The notes: generated from the letters alone by a model not told the origin. 41,453 nucleotides of DNA from Actinomycetes bacterium (GCA_021373175.1 JAJFTE010000105.1:1-41453), one strand, 5' to 3'; shown: positions 24,515 through 32,791, counted from the stretch's first letter. Made by a program: numbers and translations.

Positions 24515-25696
24515 CTAGACGAGGAGAAGCCGCATCACGCCGAAGCCCGGGTCGACCCGCAGGCCCGTTGCCTTCGCCGCTTCCTCATCGAAGCCTGTCG
24601 CCCCCGAACGCTCGACGCCCGCGCCTGCGAGCACGAACGGGACGGCTTCGCCAACGTGCGTCTTGAGCGCGATGGGCGTGGGGTGGTCGGGCATGCAGAG
24701 CACGCGGATCTCGCCCTCGTAGTCGCGAACACGCGAAATCACCATGCGGTCGATGTCTTCGATCGCTCCGATCTTGCCCCCGATGCTGCCGGCGTGGCCC
24801 TCTTCATCCGGCGACTCGACGTGGATGACCACCAAATCGTGGTTCTCAAGCGCCGCCAAACCGCCCTCGGCTTGCGCGACGTAGTTGTTGTCGGCGCCGT
24901 CAGAGACTCCCTGAATATCGAGCCGATCGATGTCGAGCAGGACCGCAAGTCCGTTCAACAGGTCTACACCTGAGGTCATAGCAGCGCTCACCCCGAACGT
25001 CTCCGAGAACGAACGCAGCCCTTGCGGCGCGACTCCCGGCCAGAACGGCCAGATGTCGGTCGCCGGCAGACCGCCGGCCTGTTCTCGGGCGCGATTCGCT
25101 GCCGACCGCGCCAGAACCTCGCGGGCGCGCTCCATGAACTCGAGCAGGATCGCACTCCCGACACCTCTGGGCACCTGCCCGGCGATTGGCTTGTCCGAGA
25201 TGTCATGGGGTGGCGTGTATTGGGAATCTACGAGCTCGTTGTGGCCCTTCACGACGAGAATGTGCCGATACGCGACGCCGGGATACAACGTGAACGTGTC
25301 GTCGCCAAGCGTTTCGGCAAGCTCCGCGACGATCGCGCGCGATTCGGGAGTGGTGATGTGCCCGCACGCGTACGAGGCCATCCGCCCCTCGGCGATGTTC
25401 ACGAGGTTCATGCGCAACGCCACTTCGTCCGGCGCAAGCGTGATCCCCATACTCGCCGCTTCGATGGCGCCGCGCCCCACGTAGCTCTCGATGGGGTCAT
25501 AGCCGAGGATGGCCGTGCACGCCGCCGACGAGGACGGCTCGGCACCCTCAGGGACCGTCTGTGCGAGTCCGACGCGTCCAGCGAATGCCAACGCATCCAG
25601 GTTCGGCGTGTTCGCGGAGGCGAGCGTCGTGCGCCCACCAAGCTCCGGCAGGGGCCAGCCAGCAGCTCCGTCAAGGATCACCACGACATACTTCAT
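24515..25696 (-). CDS. apgM: Cofactor-independent phosphoglycerate mutase, archaeal type
   Basis: 393 aa. MKYVVVILDGAAGWPLPELG opens the alkaline-phosphatase-like fold. SSSAACTAILGYDP holds the phosphoserine region, and VIHVESPDEEGHAG, IEDIDRMV and MPDHPTPIALKTH supply metal-binding Asp/His. This is the aPGAM family converting 3- and 2-phosphoglycerate in glycolysis/gluconeogenesis, distinct in size from the roughly 510-aa GpmI. Some relatives belong to homoserine-kinase-like ThrB2 proteins, and threonine synthase lies nearby, so that alternative should be kept in mind. ATG 25696 has GGAGG 5 nt upstream; the five-codon longer start does not. Confidence 0.85.
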   Translation of the reverse strand: MKYVVVILDGAAGWPLPELGGRTTLASANTPNLDALAFAGRVGLAQTVPEGAEPSSSAACTAILGYDPIESYVGRGAIEAASMGITLAPDEVALRMNLVNIAEGRMASYACGHITTPESRAIVAELAETLGDDTFTLYPGVAYRHILVVKGHNELVDSQYTPPHDISDKPIAGQVPRGVGSAILLEFMERAREVLARSAANRAREQAGGLPATDIWPFWPGVAPQGLRSFSETFGVSAAMTSGVDLLNGLAVLLDIDRLDIQGVSDGADNNYVAQAEGGLAALENHDLVVIHVESPDEEGHAGSIGGKIGAIEDIDRMVISRVRDYEGEIRVLCMPDHPTPIALKTHVGEAVPFVLAGAGVERSGATGFDEEAAKATGLRVDPGFGVMRLLLV

Positions 25697-25761
25697 CCGG
25701 ACCTCCAACACATGGGGCGACGTGCATGAGGTTACCAGACCGGCCGGGCTCGTGGCGGACG

Positions 25762-27165
25762 TCAGCCCGCGTCGTCTGAAGGAGTGAACTCTCCAGTCAG
25801 GTCATCGTCAAGCAGATGCGCCTCGGCCGGTGGCGCGCCGCGCAAGATGAGGTAGCCGCCGAGCCCCGCGATGACCGACGTCATGAGGATTGCGAGCTTC
25901 GCCTCGGATTGCAGGACGCCGGACCGGAACGCGAGCCCGCTGATGAAAAGCGACATCGTGAAGCCGATTCCGCCGAGCCATCCCGCTCCGTAGATCTGTC
26001 GCCAGGTGACGCCCTTCGGTAGCTCCGCAAGTTTGAGCTTCACCGAAAGCCATGTCGATCCCGTGATGCCGATCTGCTTGCCTAGCACGAGGCCGCAGAA
26101 GATGCCGAGCGAGACGGGCTCGAGCACAAGCTTCGGCAGGTCGAGGCTGAGCAGCACGACGTCGGCGTTTGCTAACGCGAACAGCGGCAGGATGACGAAG
26201 GTCGTCAGCGGGAGCAGTGCGTGTTCCATGCGCTGGAGCGGCGCCTGGATCCAACGTGCATGCGCCTGGAGTTCCTGAGCGGCATGTTGCTGGTCAGGGG
26301 TCTGCAAGACGTGGTCACCCGGAACGTCCTTGTCGGCGATCTCGTCGATCTTGCGCCGAGCCCACGCTACGAATTCCATCGGTTGGATACGAGACGTCGC
26401 GGGGATGGTGAACGCGACCAGGACGCCTGCGATGGTCGCGTGAACACCTGAGTTGAGGAAGCAGAACCACACGGCGGTTGCGACGAAGAGATATGGCAGG
26501 GGCGATTCGATCCGCATCACGTTGAACAGCACGAGCACCAAGAGCAGGCCAAGACCGATGAGGAGCCAGCCCCAGAAGATCTGCGACGTGTAGAAGATCG
26601 CGATGACGAGGATGGCTCCTAGGTCATCAGCGATCGCCAGTGCCGAGAGGAAGACTTTGAGATTCGTCGGGATACGGCTACCAAGCAACGCGAGCACGCC
26701 TAGGGCGAAGGCGATGTCCGTCGCCATCGGAATACCCCAGCCACCAGCTCCCGCTCCCCCTCTGTTCACGACCGAGTAGATAAGCGCAGGAGCGATCATG
26801 CCCCCGAGCGCAGCGAAGATCGGCAGTGCGGCCTTCCTCAGGGTCGAGAGCTCCCCTACGAGTACTTCGCGCTTGATCTCGAGGCCCACGACGAAGAAGA
26901 AGAGCGCCATCAGTCCGTCATCGATCCAGTGGAGCGCGGACTGGCGTAGAGCGAACGTGCCGAACGAGAACCCGATCTCCGTGTCCCAGAAGCTGACGAA
27001 CCCCTCGTGAAACGCGGTGTTGGCGAGCACAAGCGCAGCGACGGTAGCAGCCAGAAGAACCAGCGACCCGGAGACCTCGAGGTGGAGGAACTCGTCATAG
27101 CCATCGCGCACTCTGGCGTGAAGGTTGCGCAGGCCACGCCTGGCGCGCCTCACAGAACCACTCAC
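25762..27165 (-). CDS. nhaA: NhaA-type Na+/H+ antiporter
   Basis: 467 aa, longer than E. coli NhaA (388) because of an N-terminal cytoplasmic extension and a soluble insert near residues 280-320. Helices carry FFFVVGLEIKREV, PMATDIAFALG (D150) and ALAIADDLGAI (D180-D181), corresponding to the ion-binding Asp of E. coli D133, D163 and D164. TMSLFISGLAF is also conserved. It exports Na+ or Li+ using the proton gradient. The start is GTG 27165 with AAGGAG upstream. The transcript has a roughly 100-nt leader with two strong stem-loops. Confidence 0.95.
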   Translation of the reverse strand: MSGSVRRARRGLRNLHARVRDGYDEFLHLEVSGSLVLLAATVAALVLANTAFHEGFVSFWDTEIGFSFGTFALRQSALHWIDDGLMALFFFVVGLEIKREVLVGELSTLRKAALPIFAALGGMIAPALIYSVVNRGGAGAGGWGIPMATDIAFALGVLALLGSRIPTNLKVFLSALAIADDLGAILVIAIFYTSQIFWGWLLIGLGLLLVLVLFNVMRIESPLPYLFVATAVWFCFLNSGVHATIAGVLVAFTIPATSRIQPMEFVAWARRKIDEIADKDVPGDHVLQTPDQQHAAQELQAHARWIQAPLQRMEHALLPLTTFVILPLFALANADVVLLSLDLPKLVLEPVSLGIFCGLVLGKQIGITGSTWLSVKLKLAELPKGVTWRQIYGAGWLGGIGFTMSLFISGLAFRSGVLQSEAKLAILMTSVIAGLGGYLILRGAPPAEAHLLDDDLTGEFTPSDDAG

Positions 27166-27199
27166 TTCGGCTCCTTCGGGGAGTGTGCGTTCTCAACCT

Positions 27200-27261
27200 G
27201 ACGCGCGAGCGACAACGCTACCCCGCGCGTCATTTCGGTACGGATGCAACCTGAAGCATCC
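27200..27261 (-). promoter_or_regulatory. Structured 5' leader of nhaA
   Basis: Two stem-loops occur between promoter and start codon. GGATGC-N8-GCATCC is at 27242-27261. A long two-part stem has GACGCGCG paired with CGCGCGTC (27200-27207/27224-27231) and an inner AGCG/CGCT (27208-27211/27216-27219). There is no T-run after them, so translational control is more likely than attenuation. The lithium/sodium riboswitch classes known to precede nhaA cannot be matched by eye. Confidence 0.5.
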
Positions 27262-27267
27262 CTCGGG

Positions 27268-27296
27268 ACTATACCCGGTCACCAGAGGCAGACCAA
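27268..27296 (-). promoter_or_regulatory. Sigma-70 promoter of nhaA
   Basis: TTGGTC (27291-27296) and TATAGT (27268-27273) on the minus strand, 17-nt spacer, just downstream of the ATP-grasp gene stop. Confidence 0.65.
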
Positions 27297-27304
27297 CAGC
27301 GGCT

Positions 27305-28351
27305 CTACAGCGTCGCCATCTGAACGTTGCTGAAGTTGCGCCGATAGTGCGCCGCGTACTCGACCTTGCGCTCGAGCGCGTCAAGGACGCCGTTGGCGAA
27401 GTTCACCTTCTCGAACTTCTGCGCGCTGCCCAGGCCGCCGGGCGAGAAGACGTTGATCTCCATGAGCTTTTCGCCCACGATATCGAGTCCCACGAGGAAC
27501 ATCCCGTCAGCTACAAGCTTCGGCCGCACGATCTCGGCGACGCGCAGCTCAGCTTCCGAGATGTTCGCCTGAGCGATGGTGCCACCGGCGTGCACGTTGC
27601 TCCTGATGTCGTCGCCCTGGCGGGCCCGCCGGAATGCCGCGTACTTGCCTTTGTAGCGCAGCGGCTGGCCGTTCATCATGAACAGGCGGATGTCACCTTC
27701 CTCGGCGGCCTCAAGGTACTCCTGGCAGATGACGTAGCCGTCTCTGGTGAGCGCCTCCACCATCTGATTGAGGTTCTTGGTCGACGCGTGATCCACCATG
27801 AACACGCCGCTTCCCCCTGAGCCCTGCAGCGGCTTGAGCACAGCGCGACCGTCCTGCTCCCGCACGAACGCCTTGATCTCGTCGCGATCGCGCGTGATGA
27901 GCGTCCGGGGGCGCACCTCTTCGGGGAAGAGTTGAAAATACATCTTGTTCATGGCCTTCGCCAAGCCGTTCGGATCGTTCAGCACGATGACGCCGTTGCG
28001 CATGGCGATGCGGCCGAACTCGATGCCGGCGCTCTGTGCCCACGGACGAGTGCCGACCTCCTCGGCAGGATTGCTGCGGAGCATGAGCACGTCGAGGTCG
28101 TCGACGGTGATGCGCTCTACCTTCGCCTTCGGTCCCCGAACGCCCGCAAGGTACGCGCTACCCGAGGCGTACTTCTGCCCCGGAGCGTGGCGTGCACGCG
28201 CCTTGATCTTCTCGTCAGGGTCGTAGGCGAAGTCCCCCGCCGAGAGGACCCATGCCTCGTGACCGCGGTTGATAGCGGCGACGGCCAGGCGGGTGGTGGT
28301 GTACCCCGCCTCTTCGGTTGCGATGTCGTTGACCATAAAGCCGATGCGCAC
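27305..28351 (-). CDS. Glutathione-synthetase-like ATP-grasp ligase
   Basis: 348 aa. MRIGFMVNDIATEEAGYTT begins a GshB-like N-domain. The ATP-grasp fold follows, with RTLITRDRDEIKAFV, the Gly-rich loop VLKPLQGSGGSGVFMV, EGDIRLFMMNG and the metal/ATP motif LVGLDIVGEKLMEINVFSPGG. It forms an amide bond between a carboxylate and an amine through an acyl phosphate; the actual substrates are unknown. GTG 28351 has GAGGG 7 nt upstream and its own TTGTCA/TAGTCT promoter. The next gene upstream is an N-formylglutamate amidohydrolase-like protein, a pairing seen in other bacteria, often with a QEGLA-motif peptidase that is missing here. Confidence 0.82.
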   Translation of the reverse strand: MRIGFMVNDIATEEAGYTTTRLAVAAINRGHEAWVLSAGDFAYDPDEKIKARARHAPGQKYASGSAYLAGVRGPKAKVERITVDDLDVLMLRSNPAEEVGTRPWAQSAGIEFGRIAMRNGVIVLNDPNGLAKAMNKMYFQLFPEEVRPRTLITRDRDEIKAFVREQDGRAVLKPLQGSGGSGVFMVDHASTKNLNQMVEALTRDGYVICQEYLEAAEEGDIRLFMMNGQPLRYKGKYAAFRRARQGDDIRSNVHAGGTIAQANISEAELRVAEIVRPKLVADGMFLVGLDIVGEKLMEINVFSPGGLGSAQKFEKVNFANGVLDALERKVEYAAHYRRNFSNVQMATL

Positions 28352-28393
28352 GGCGTGCCCTCACGTCTCTTCGGATGGATTCATGGCCGCTCA

Positions 28394-28422
28394 AGACTAG
28401 CCAGCGGCAGGGGCTCTGACAA
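28394..28422 (-). promoter_or_regulatory. Sigma-70 promoter of the ATP-grasp gene
   Basis: TTGTCA (28417-28422), 17-nt spacer, TAGTCT (28394-28399) on the minus strand. Confidence 0.7.
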
Positions 28423-28472
28423 GCCATTTCACCACACAGATACAAAGAATCCACACCACCTCCCATGCGCGG

Positions 28473-29246
28473 TCACGCCGATGCGAGCGAAGCCTCCAAG
28501 AGTGCCGGAGCGACGAGTCCCAACGCGCGGGCGATGCGATCGCAGGCGGCTCGGTCGAGCTCTCCGGTCCACTCGTCCATGTAGGTCTTCTTGAACTCGA
28601 TCGCGAGCACGCACGCGTCGCCGCGAAAGGTCTCCTCCGCCCAGTGAGCGAAGTGTCCGCCTTTGAACCTGACGTTCTCACGAACATCCGCCTCCGGCAT
28701 CGCAACGCGCATCCTATCCACGAACGCATCAGCAACGCTCCCCCATCGCACCCGGTCGAGATGCCCCGTGCCGAGGTTGACGTCGGGATTCTCCTCCTGT
28801 GCGGCAGGCGGTTCGCTCGCACCGTCGCGCCGGTGATTGTACGAGTGCAGGTCGAGCACGAGCGCGATTCCGTGCCGCGCGATCACGTCCGCGAGCACCG
28901 CGCCCAGCCGGACGTAGAAGTCGTCGTACAGGCCGAGCGACGCCGCTGCGGCCGATTCCGGCAGCGCCTCACGCCACACCGGGAGTCCCCACGCGTCCTC
29001 CGGCGCCCGGTACACGGCGCGCTCGCGCGGCCGGTTGCAGTCCACCTCGAAGCGCGAGCGGTTCACAACCACGCGTGAGGGTGCGCAGCCGGTCCACGCG
29101 GCGGTGTACGGGTCCTCCTCGCGCAATCGATCTCGGTCCGAGAGTCTGGAGATGGCGGCAAGGTCAGGCCGCAACTCGTGGCCACCGTGCAGTGCGACCG
29201 CGACGAGCGGGCCTGCCCCTCGAGTGAATGTCGCGAACTCGCGCAC
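28473..29246 (-). CDS. N-formylglutamate amidohydrolase-like protein
   Basis: 257 aa. VALHGGHELRP (metal His), an RLREEDPYT region, VNRSRFEVDCNRPRE, LVLDLHSYNHRRDG and a late VLAIEFKKTYMDEWTG match the FGase/HutG-like metallo-amidohydrolase family, with metal-binding His and Glu in the expected order. Family members cleave N-formyl- or N-acyl-glutamate-type amides; there are no histidine-utilisation genes nearby, so a hut role is unlikely. The start is GTG 29246, with GGGAGG 6 nt upstream; the longer ATG reading covers the promoter region of the divergent thrC. Confidence 0.8.
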   Translation of the reverse strand: MREFATFTRGAGPLVAVALHGGHELRPDLAAISRLSDRDRLREEDPYTAAWTGCAPSRVVVNRSRFEVDCNRPRERAVYRAPEDAWGLPVWREALPESAAAASLGLYDDFYVRLGAVLADVIARHGIALVLDLHSYNHRRDGASEPPAAQEENPDVNLGTGHLDRVRWGSVADAFVDRMRVAMPEADVRENVRFKGGHFAHWAEETFRGDACVLAIEFKKTYMDEWTGELDRAACDRIARALGLVAPALLEASLASA

Positions 29247-29301
29247 GGACCGCCTCCCATCTTGGGGTCGCTTAGATTCTCGCACACCGGCGCTCCTCTG
29301 G

Positions 29302-29307
29302 TACCAT
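29302..29307 (+). promoter_or_regulatory. -10 element giving a leaderless thrC mRNA
   Basis: TACCAT-N6-ATG. The predicted transcription start is the A of ATG 29314, and no Shine-Dalgarno is present. The -35 region is weak. Confidence 0.5.
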
Positions 29308-29313
29308 GCACGC

Positions 29314-30876
29314 ATGGAAGCCAGACGCTACCGGGATACTCGCGGACTCGACACGACCCGCCCCGTGTTCAGCGACGCCGTCGTCAAAGGTATCGCGCGC
29401 GGCGGTGGCCTGTACGTGCCCGAGACGCTCCCGGCGCTTGAACTCGGCGAGATCCTCGCGCTTGCGGACGAGCCGTATCCGAAGCGCGCGGCGATCATCT
29501 TCGAGCGCTTCGGCGTGGACCTGCCTGCCGGGCGCATCGAGGAGCTCATGTATCTCGCGTACGGCGAGAACTTCGACGACGGGCGTATCGCGCCCATCGA
29601 GGAGGTCGTCGCGGGCATGCATGTGCTCGAACTGTGGCACGGCCCAACCTCGGCGTTCAAGGACATGGCGCTGCAGTGCATGCCGCTGTTCTTCTCGGAA
29701 GGAATCGCGCGCAAGCAGGCGCGCGGAGAGCTCACCGACGACTACCTCGTGCTCGTGGCGACCTCGGGCGACACCGGCAAGGCCGCGCTCGAAGGGTTCG
29801 CCGACCGCGACCACACGCGCATCGCCGTCTTCTATCCCGCCGAGGGGGTCTCGGACATCCAGCGCTCGCAGATGGTCACCCAGCGTGGCGGGAACGTGAG
29901 CGTCTTCGGCGTTCGCGGCAATTTCGACGACTGCCAGAACGCCGTGAAGGCCGCATTCAACGACGAGGCCTTCAACGCCGAACTTCGCGAGCGCCACGCG
30001 CTCAAGCTCTCCTCGGCGAACTCGATCAACTGGGGCCGGCTGCTGCCGCAGATCGCGTACTACGTGAGCGCGTACGCCGACATGGTCGCGAGCGGCGGGG
30101 TTGCGCCCGGCGACGAGATCGACGTGTGCGTGCCCACCGGCAACTTCGGCAACATCCTCGCCGCATACTATGCGAAGCGCATGGGCGTGCCGCTCGGCAG
30201 GCTGCTGTGCGCGAGCAACGAGAACAACGTCCTCGCCGATTTCATCGCCACCGGCACGTACGATATCTCCGCCCGCACGTTCGTCACCACGCCGAGTCCG
30301 AGCATGGACATCCTCGTGAGTTCCAACCTGGAGCGGCTGCTCTTCGAGCTCGCCGACGCCGGACGCGTCCGCGACTGGATGGCGTCGCTTGCTGCCGAAG
30401 GCCGCTTCCGGGTGGACCGCGAGACCTTCCGCCGCATGCGCGAGCACTTCATCGGCGACTGGGTCACCAACGACGAGTCCCTCGGCGTGATCGCGCGCAT
30501 CTTCGATGAGACCGGCTACCTGATGGACCCCCACACCGCTGTGGCGTGGGAAGTGGCCGAACGCCTGCGCGACGCGAACCCCGTGCTCGTGGTCTCGACG
30601 GCCCACTGGGCGAAGTTCGGCGGCGACGTCTACAAGGCGCTCACCGGCCTGCTCTACGACGACCCGTTGCCCAAGGACGCCGCAGCGCTCTCCGGCGTCG
30701 AGCTTCTGCGCAGGGTGCGGGAGCTTGCGGGGGGTGCCAACATCCCGAAGGCGCTCGCCGAGCTGGATGTCGCCGAGCAGCGCTTCACAGCCGTCGTCGA
30801 CGCCGGCAAGGACGGCGTGGAGAACGCGCTGCGGGAGTGGCTCGGCGAGCGCGCGGTGAGGCAGCAGCCCCTCTAA
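29314..30876 (+). CDS. thrC: Threonine synthase
   Basis: 520 aa. The N-terminal Thr_synth_N text RYRDTRGLDTTRPVFSDAVV and GLYVPETLP precede the PLP domain. The PLP lysine is K116 in LWHGPTSAFKDMALQ. VATSGDTGKAAL, SSANSINWGRLLPQ and VCVPTGNFGNILAAYYAKRM bind cofactor phosphate and substrate. It converts O-phosphohomoserine to threonine. This is the longer (fold type II, about 490-520 aa) subgroup. The ATG is preceded by a -10 element at 6 nt and no Shine-Dalgarno. It diverges from the amidohydrolase gene and is followed 38 nt later by a small gene with the same leaderless layout. Confidence 0.95.
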   Translation: MEARRYRDTRGLDTTRPVFSDAVVKGIARGGGLYVPETLPALELGEILALADEPYPKRAAIIFERFGVDLPAGRIEELMYLAYGENFDDGRIAPIEEVVAGMHVLELWHGPTSAFKDMALQCMPLFFSEGIARKQARGELTDDYLVLVATSGDTGKAALEGFADRDHTRIAVFYPAEGVSDIQRSQMVTQRGGNVSVFGVRGNFDDCQNAVKAAFNDEAFNAELRERHALKLSSANSINWGRLLPQIAYYVSAYADMVASGGVAPGDEIDVCVPTGNFGNILAAYYAKRMGVPLGRLLCASNENNVLADFIATGTYDISARTFVTTPSPSMDILVSSNLERLLFELADAGRVRDWMASLAAEGRFRVDRETFRRMREHFIGDWVTNDESLGVIARIFDETGYLMDPHTAVAWEVAERLRDANPVLVVSTAHWAKFGGDVYKALTGLLYDDPLPKDAAALSGVELLRRVRELAGGANIPKALAELDVAEQRFTAVVDAGKDGVENALREWLGERAVRQQPL

Positions 30877-30902
30877 GCGCGGCAACCGGCGTCGCATTCC
30901 GG

Positions 30903-30908
30903 TATCAT
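30903..30908 (+). promoter_or_regulatory. -10 element giving a leaderless mRNA for the 80-aa gene
   Basis: TATCAT-GCCCCC-ATG, the same 6-nt arrangement as at thrC and the Nudix gene. Confidence 0.5.
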
Positions 30909-30914
30909 GCCCCC

Positions 30915-31157
30915 ATGCCTTCAACAGACGACCACGAGACGCTCCAGCGTCTCATCGACACGCTGTATGCCGAGCAGACCCGTGTGCGCCGCCTCGAATT
31001 CATCGTGCGCGCCGAGCTCGCCGACCTGGCCGGGGACGTTCTCGACGTCATAACGCTGCTGCCGCCCGGCGTCTACTCACGTGACAAGCTCTGCGACCAG
31101 CTCAACTCGGCCATCACCGCGCACGGCTGGGGACGCAGCCTGGGCACCGTGGAGTGA
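30915..31157 (+). CDS. Small hypothetical protein, 80 aa
   Basis: MPSTDDHETLQRLIDTLYAE begins a mostly helical, amphipathic protein (LEFIVRAELADLAGDVLDVI) followed by LLPPGVYSRDKLCDQLNSAI. It has no signal or membrane helix and one Cys. GC pattern and codon periodicity fit the core genes, so it is likely real. I do not recognise a family; the heptad-like spacing suggests dimerisation. It lies between thrC and the multiheme cytochrome gene. Confidence 0.65.
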   Translation: MPSTDDHETLQRLIDTLYAEQTRVRRLEFIVRAELADLAGDVLDVITLLPPGVYSRDKLCDQLNSAITAHGWGRSLGTVE

Positions 31158-31220
31158 GCGCGTGATTCGCGAGCGTGAAGTGGCATGAACTGGCGGACGA
31201 AACCAGCCGCTGGGGGATTC

Positions 31221-32033
31221 ATGTCCGAGAAGCCACACCGCAGCACGCCCACCCGGCTTGTCGTCTGGCTGGTTGTCGGCGTCGTGGCCGTCGCGCTGCT
31301 CATCGGTGCGATGGTGTACACCGAACAGCCGGCGTTCTGCCAGGTCTGCCACGAGATGCAGCCGTACTATGACGCCTGGACCGCAGGTGCGCACCCCGAC
31401 GTATCGTGTGTGGACTGCCACGTCGCCCCGGGGCTTACCGCTCACTTCTTGCACAAGTTCGTGGCGCTCAAGGAGGTCTGGGACCACGTCACGACCAAAC
31501 CGGCCTTCCCCTCTTTATCGGTCGTCGTCCCGGACGCGCGGTGCACGGTGTGCCACAACACGGTGAACGTGGACATCGGCAGCGGCCTCACGCACGCCGA
31601 GCACGCCAAGAAGCTCGCGTGCCAGCAGTGTCACGCGAGTGCGGGGCATCGCATCACGTTCGCCTCCCTCGGTGCGGCCGGCATCTTGCGCGCCGGATCG
31701 CAGCCGAGCGGAGCGCTGGTGGTGGGCGAGTCGCTCCCCGCCGCGGGAGCGCACACCGTCCTCATCGGCCATAAGACGGTCGTCTGCTCAAACTGCCACG
31801 ACATGGCCCAGGCGGCATGCTCGATGTGCCACCGGCCGCCGGCCGACCATTTCGGTGCCGACTGCAAAGCGTGCCACAAGCCCTCGATAGCGTTCAAAGA
31901 CGCCGTCTTCAATCATCCGCGTGTGGGCGAGCACAGCTACCGAAGCTTCCCCTGTGGTGACTGCCATCCCAACGGATACGCGAACGCGACGTGCGTGAAG
32001 TGCCACAAGAACGGGGCGCCGACGGGAGACTAA
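31221..32033 (+). CDS. Membrane-anchored nine-heme cytochrome c (NapC/NrfH-like N-terminus)
   Basis: 270 aa from ATG 31221 (31185 is a possible alternative; neither Shine-Dalgarno is decisive). One N-terminal helix (VVWLVVGVVAVALLIGAMVY) anchors the protein outside the membrane. Nine CxxCH heme motifs follow: CQVCH, CVDCH, CTVCH, CQQCH, CSNCH, CSMCH, CKACH, CGDCH, CVKCH. The first two, with QPAFCQVCHEMQPYYDAW and the spacing to CVDCH, resemble NapC/NrfH quinol dehydrogenases; the rest resemble multiheme shuttles. The likely role is electron transfer from the quinone pool to an extracellular acceptor or partner. No reductase or heme-lyase gene is adjacent. Confidence 0.9.
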   Translation: MSEKPHRSTPTRLVVWLVVGVVAVALLIGAMVYTEQPAFCQVCHEMQPYYDAWTAGAHPDVSCVDCHVAPGLTAHFLHKFVALKEVWDHVTTKPAFPSLSVVVPDARCTVCHNTVNVDIGSGLTHAEHAKKLACQQCHASAGHRITFASLGAAGILRAGSQPSGALVVGESLPAAGAHTVLIGHKTVVCSNCHDMAQAACSMCHRPPADHFGADCKACHKPSIAFKDAVFNHPRVGEHSYRSFPCGDCHPNGYANATCVKCHKNGAPTGD

Positions 32034-32063
32034 CGCCTCTTGTGTAGACGATTGGCGCCCCGT
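32011..32063 (+). repeat. Perfect 10-bp inverted repeat at the cytochrome gene end
   Basis: ACGGGGCGCC (32011-32020) and GGCGCCCCGT (32054-32063) with a 33-nt loop that contains the cytochrome stop codon. It has no T-run and may be an mRNA 3' stabilising structure or a processing site. Confidence 0.5.
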
Positions 32064-32121
32064 GCGGTACGGTCGTGGAAGCGAACGTGAGCAGTTCGCG
32101 CCAGACGAGAGGATGCGTCGC

Positions 32122-32382
32122 GTGTCAGCCCTCAGCGAGTGGATCGGGCGGCTGTTTCCGGGCACGCCGCCCAAAGACACCGAGCGGCACGGCCCTGAGT
32201 ACGTCCTCACGAAGCATGCCGGCCGACTCATGCAGATCAAGGGTGTGATGTCGATCGGCATCGGCAAGGATGACGATGGGCGCCCCGCTATCGTGATCGG
32301 CGTCTCCTCAGGCACCCCGGATGCCGTGGGCCAGCTCCCGGATTCCATCGAGGGCGTGCCAGTCGTCAAGCGGAGCTCTTAG
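32122..32382 (+). CDS. Small hypothetical protein with a beta-strand GVxSIGIG core
   Basis: About 86 aa if started at GTG 32122, which has GAGAGG 9 nt upstream (ATG 32113 is also possible but abuts that site). The C-terminal half, LMQIKGVMSIGIGKDDDGRP followed by AIVIGVS, is the short beta-hairpin motif found in many small or protease-associated proteins (nVvGvGvG.k.dgrp.ivV). No signal peptide. The stop overlaps the stop of the convergent Cys-rich gene by 2 nt. Function unknown. Confidence 0.6.
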   Translation: MSALSEWIGRLFPGTPPKDTERHGPEYVLTKHAGRLMQIKGVMSIGIGKDDDGRPAIVIGVSSGTPDAVGQLPDSIEGVPVVKRSS

Positions 32383-32609
32383 CACCATTCGGACGCGCTC
32401 ACCAGCTCCATCAGCGGATCCGGCCCGTTCGGGAGCAGTTCCACGGGCACGTTTGCATAACCCCGCGACGCGGCCACGGCATACCGTGCACACTCGTTCC
32501 AGCCACCCCGGCAATACGCGCGGCGATACCGCAAACCGACGTGTGGAAGCGGGCCAAGCGCCGTTGTGAAGACCGGACAGGTCGCGGCGTACTTGCAGAG
32601 ACTAGCCAT
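32379..32609 (-). CDS. Small Cys-rich protein, 76 aa
   Basis: MASLCKYAATCPVFTTALGP, later YRRAYCRGGWNECARY, then VPVELLPNG. Spaced Cys at residues 5, 11, 33, 40 and 76 suggest a metal or [Fe-S] site of the C-x5-C..C-x6-C type seen in small proteins of other anaerobes, though I cannot name the family with certainty. ATG 32609 has GAGGGA 8 nt upstream; the longer 175-aa reading has no conserved content and a different composition. Together with its convergent neighbour it sits beside the multiheme cytochrome. Confidence 0.68.
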   Translation of the reverse strand: MASLCKYAATCPVFTTALGPLPHVGLRYRRAYCRGGWNECARYAVAASRGYANVPVELLPNGPDPLMELVSASEWC

Positions 32610-32791
32610 CGCGTATTCCCTCGTCTTCGTACCGCCAGGTGCTGCTTTGCTACCGTTTATCTCGGCATTCGGGCAGCCTGACCTGAAGCGCAGCCGACAA
32701 ACGGTCAGCAATGCGCGTTGTGCAGGCGGTCGCATTATGTCGCAGAACATCGTGGCGGCGTGACGAGGCCGTGCGTATCGTGAGCGAGTAG

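Noticed and set aside
29272-30924. 550-aa minus-strand open frame
   Set aside because: Antisense shadow of thrC with no recognisable motif.
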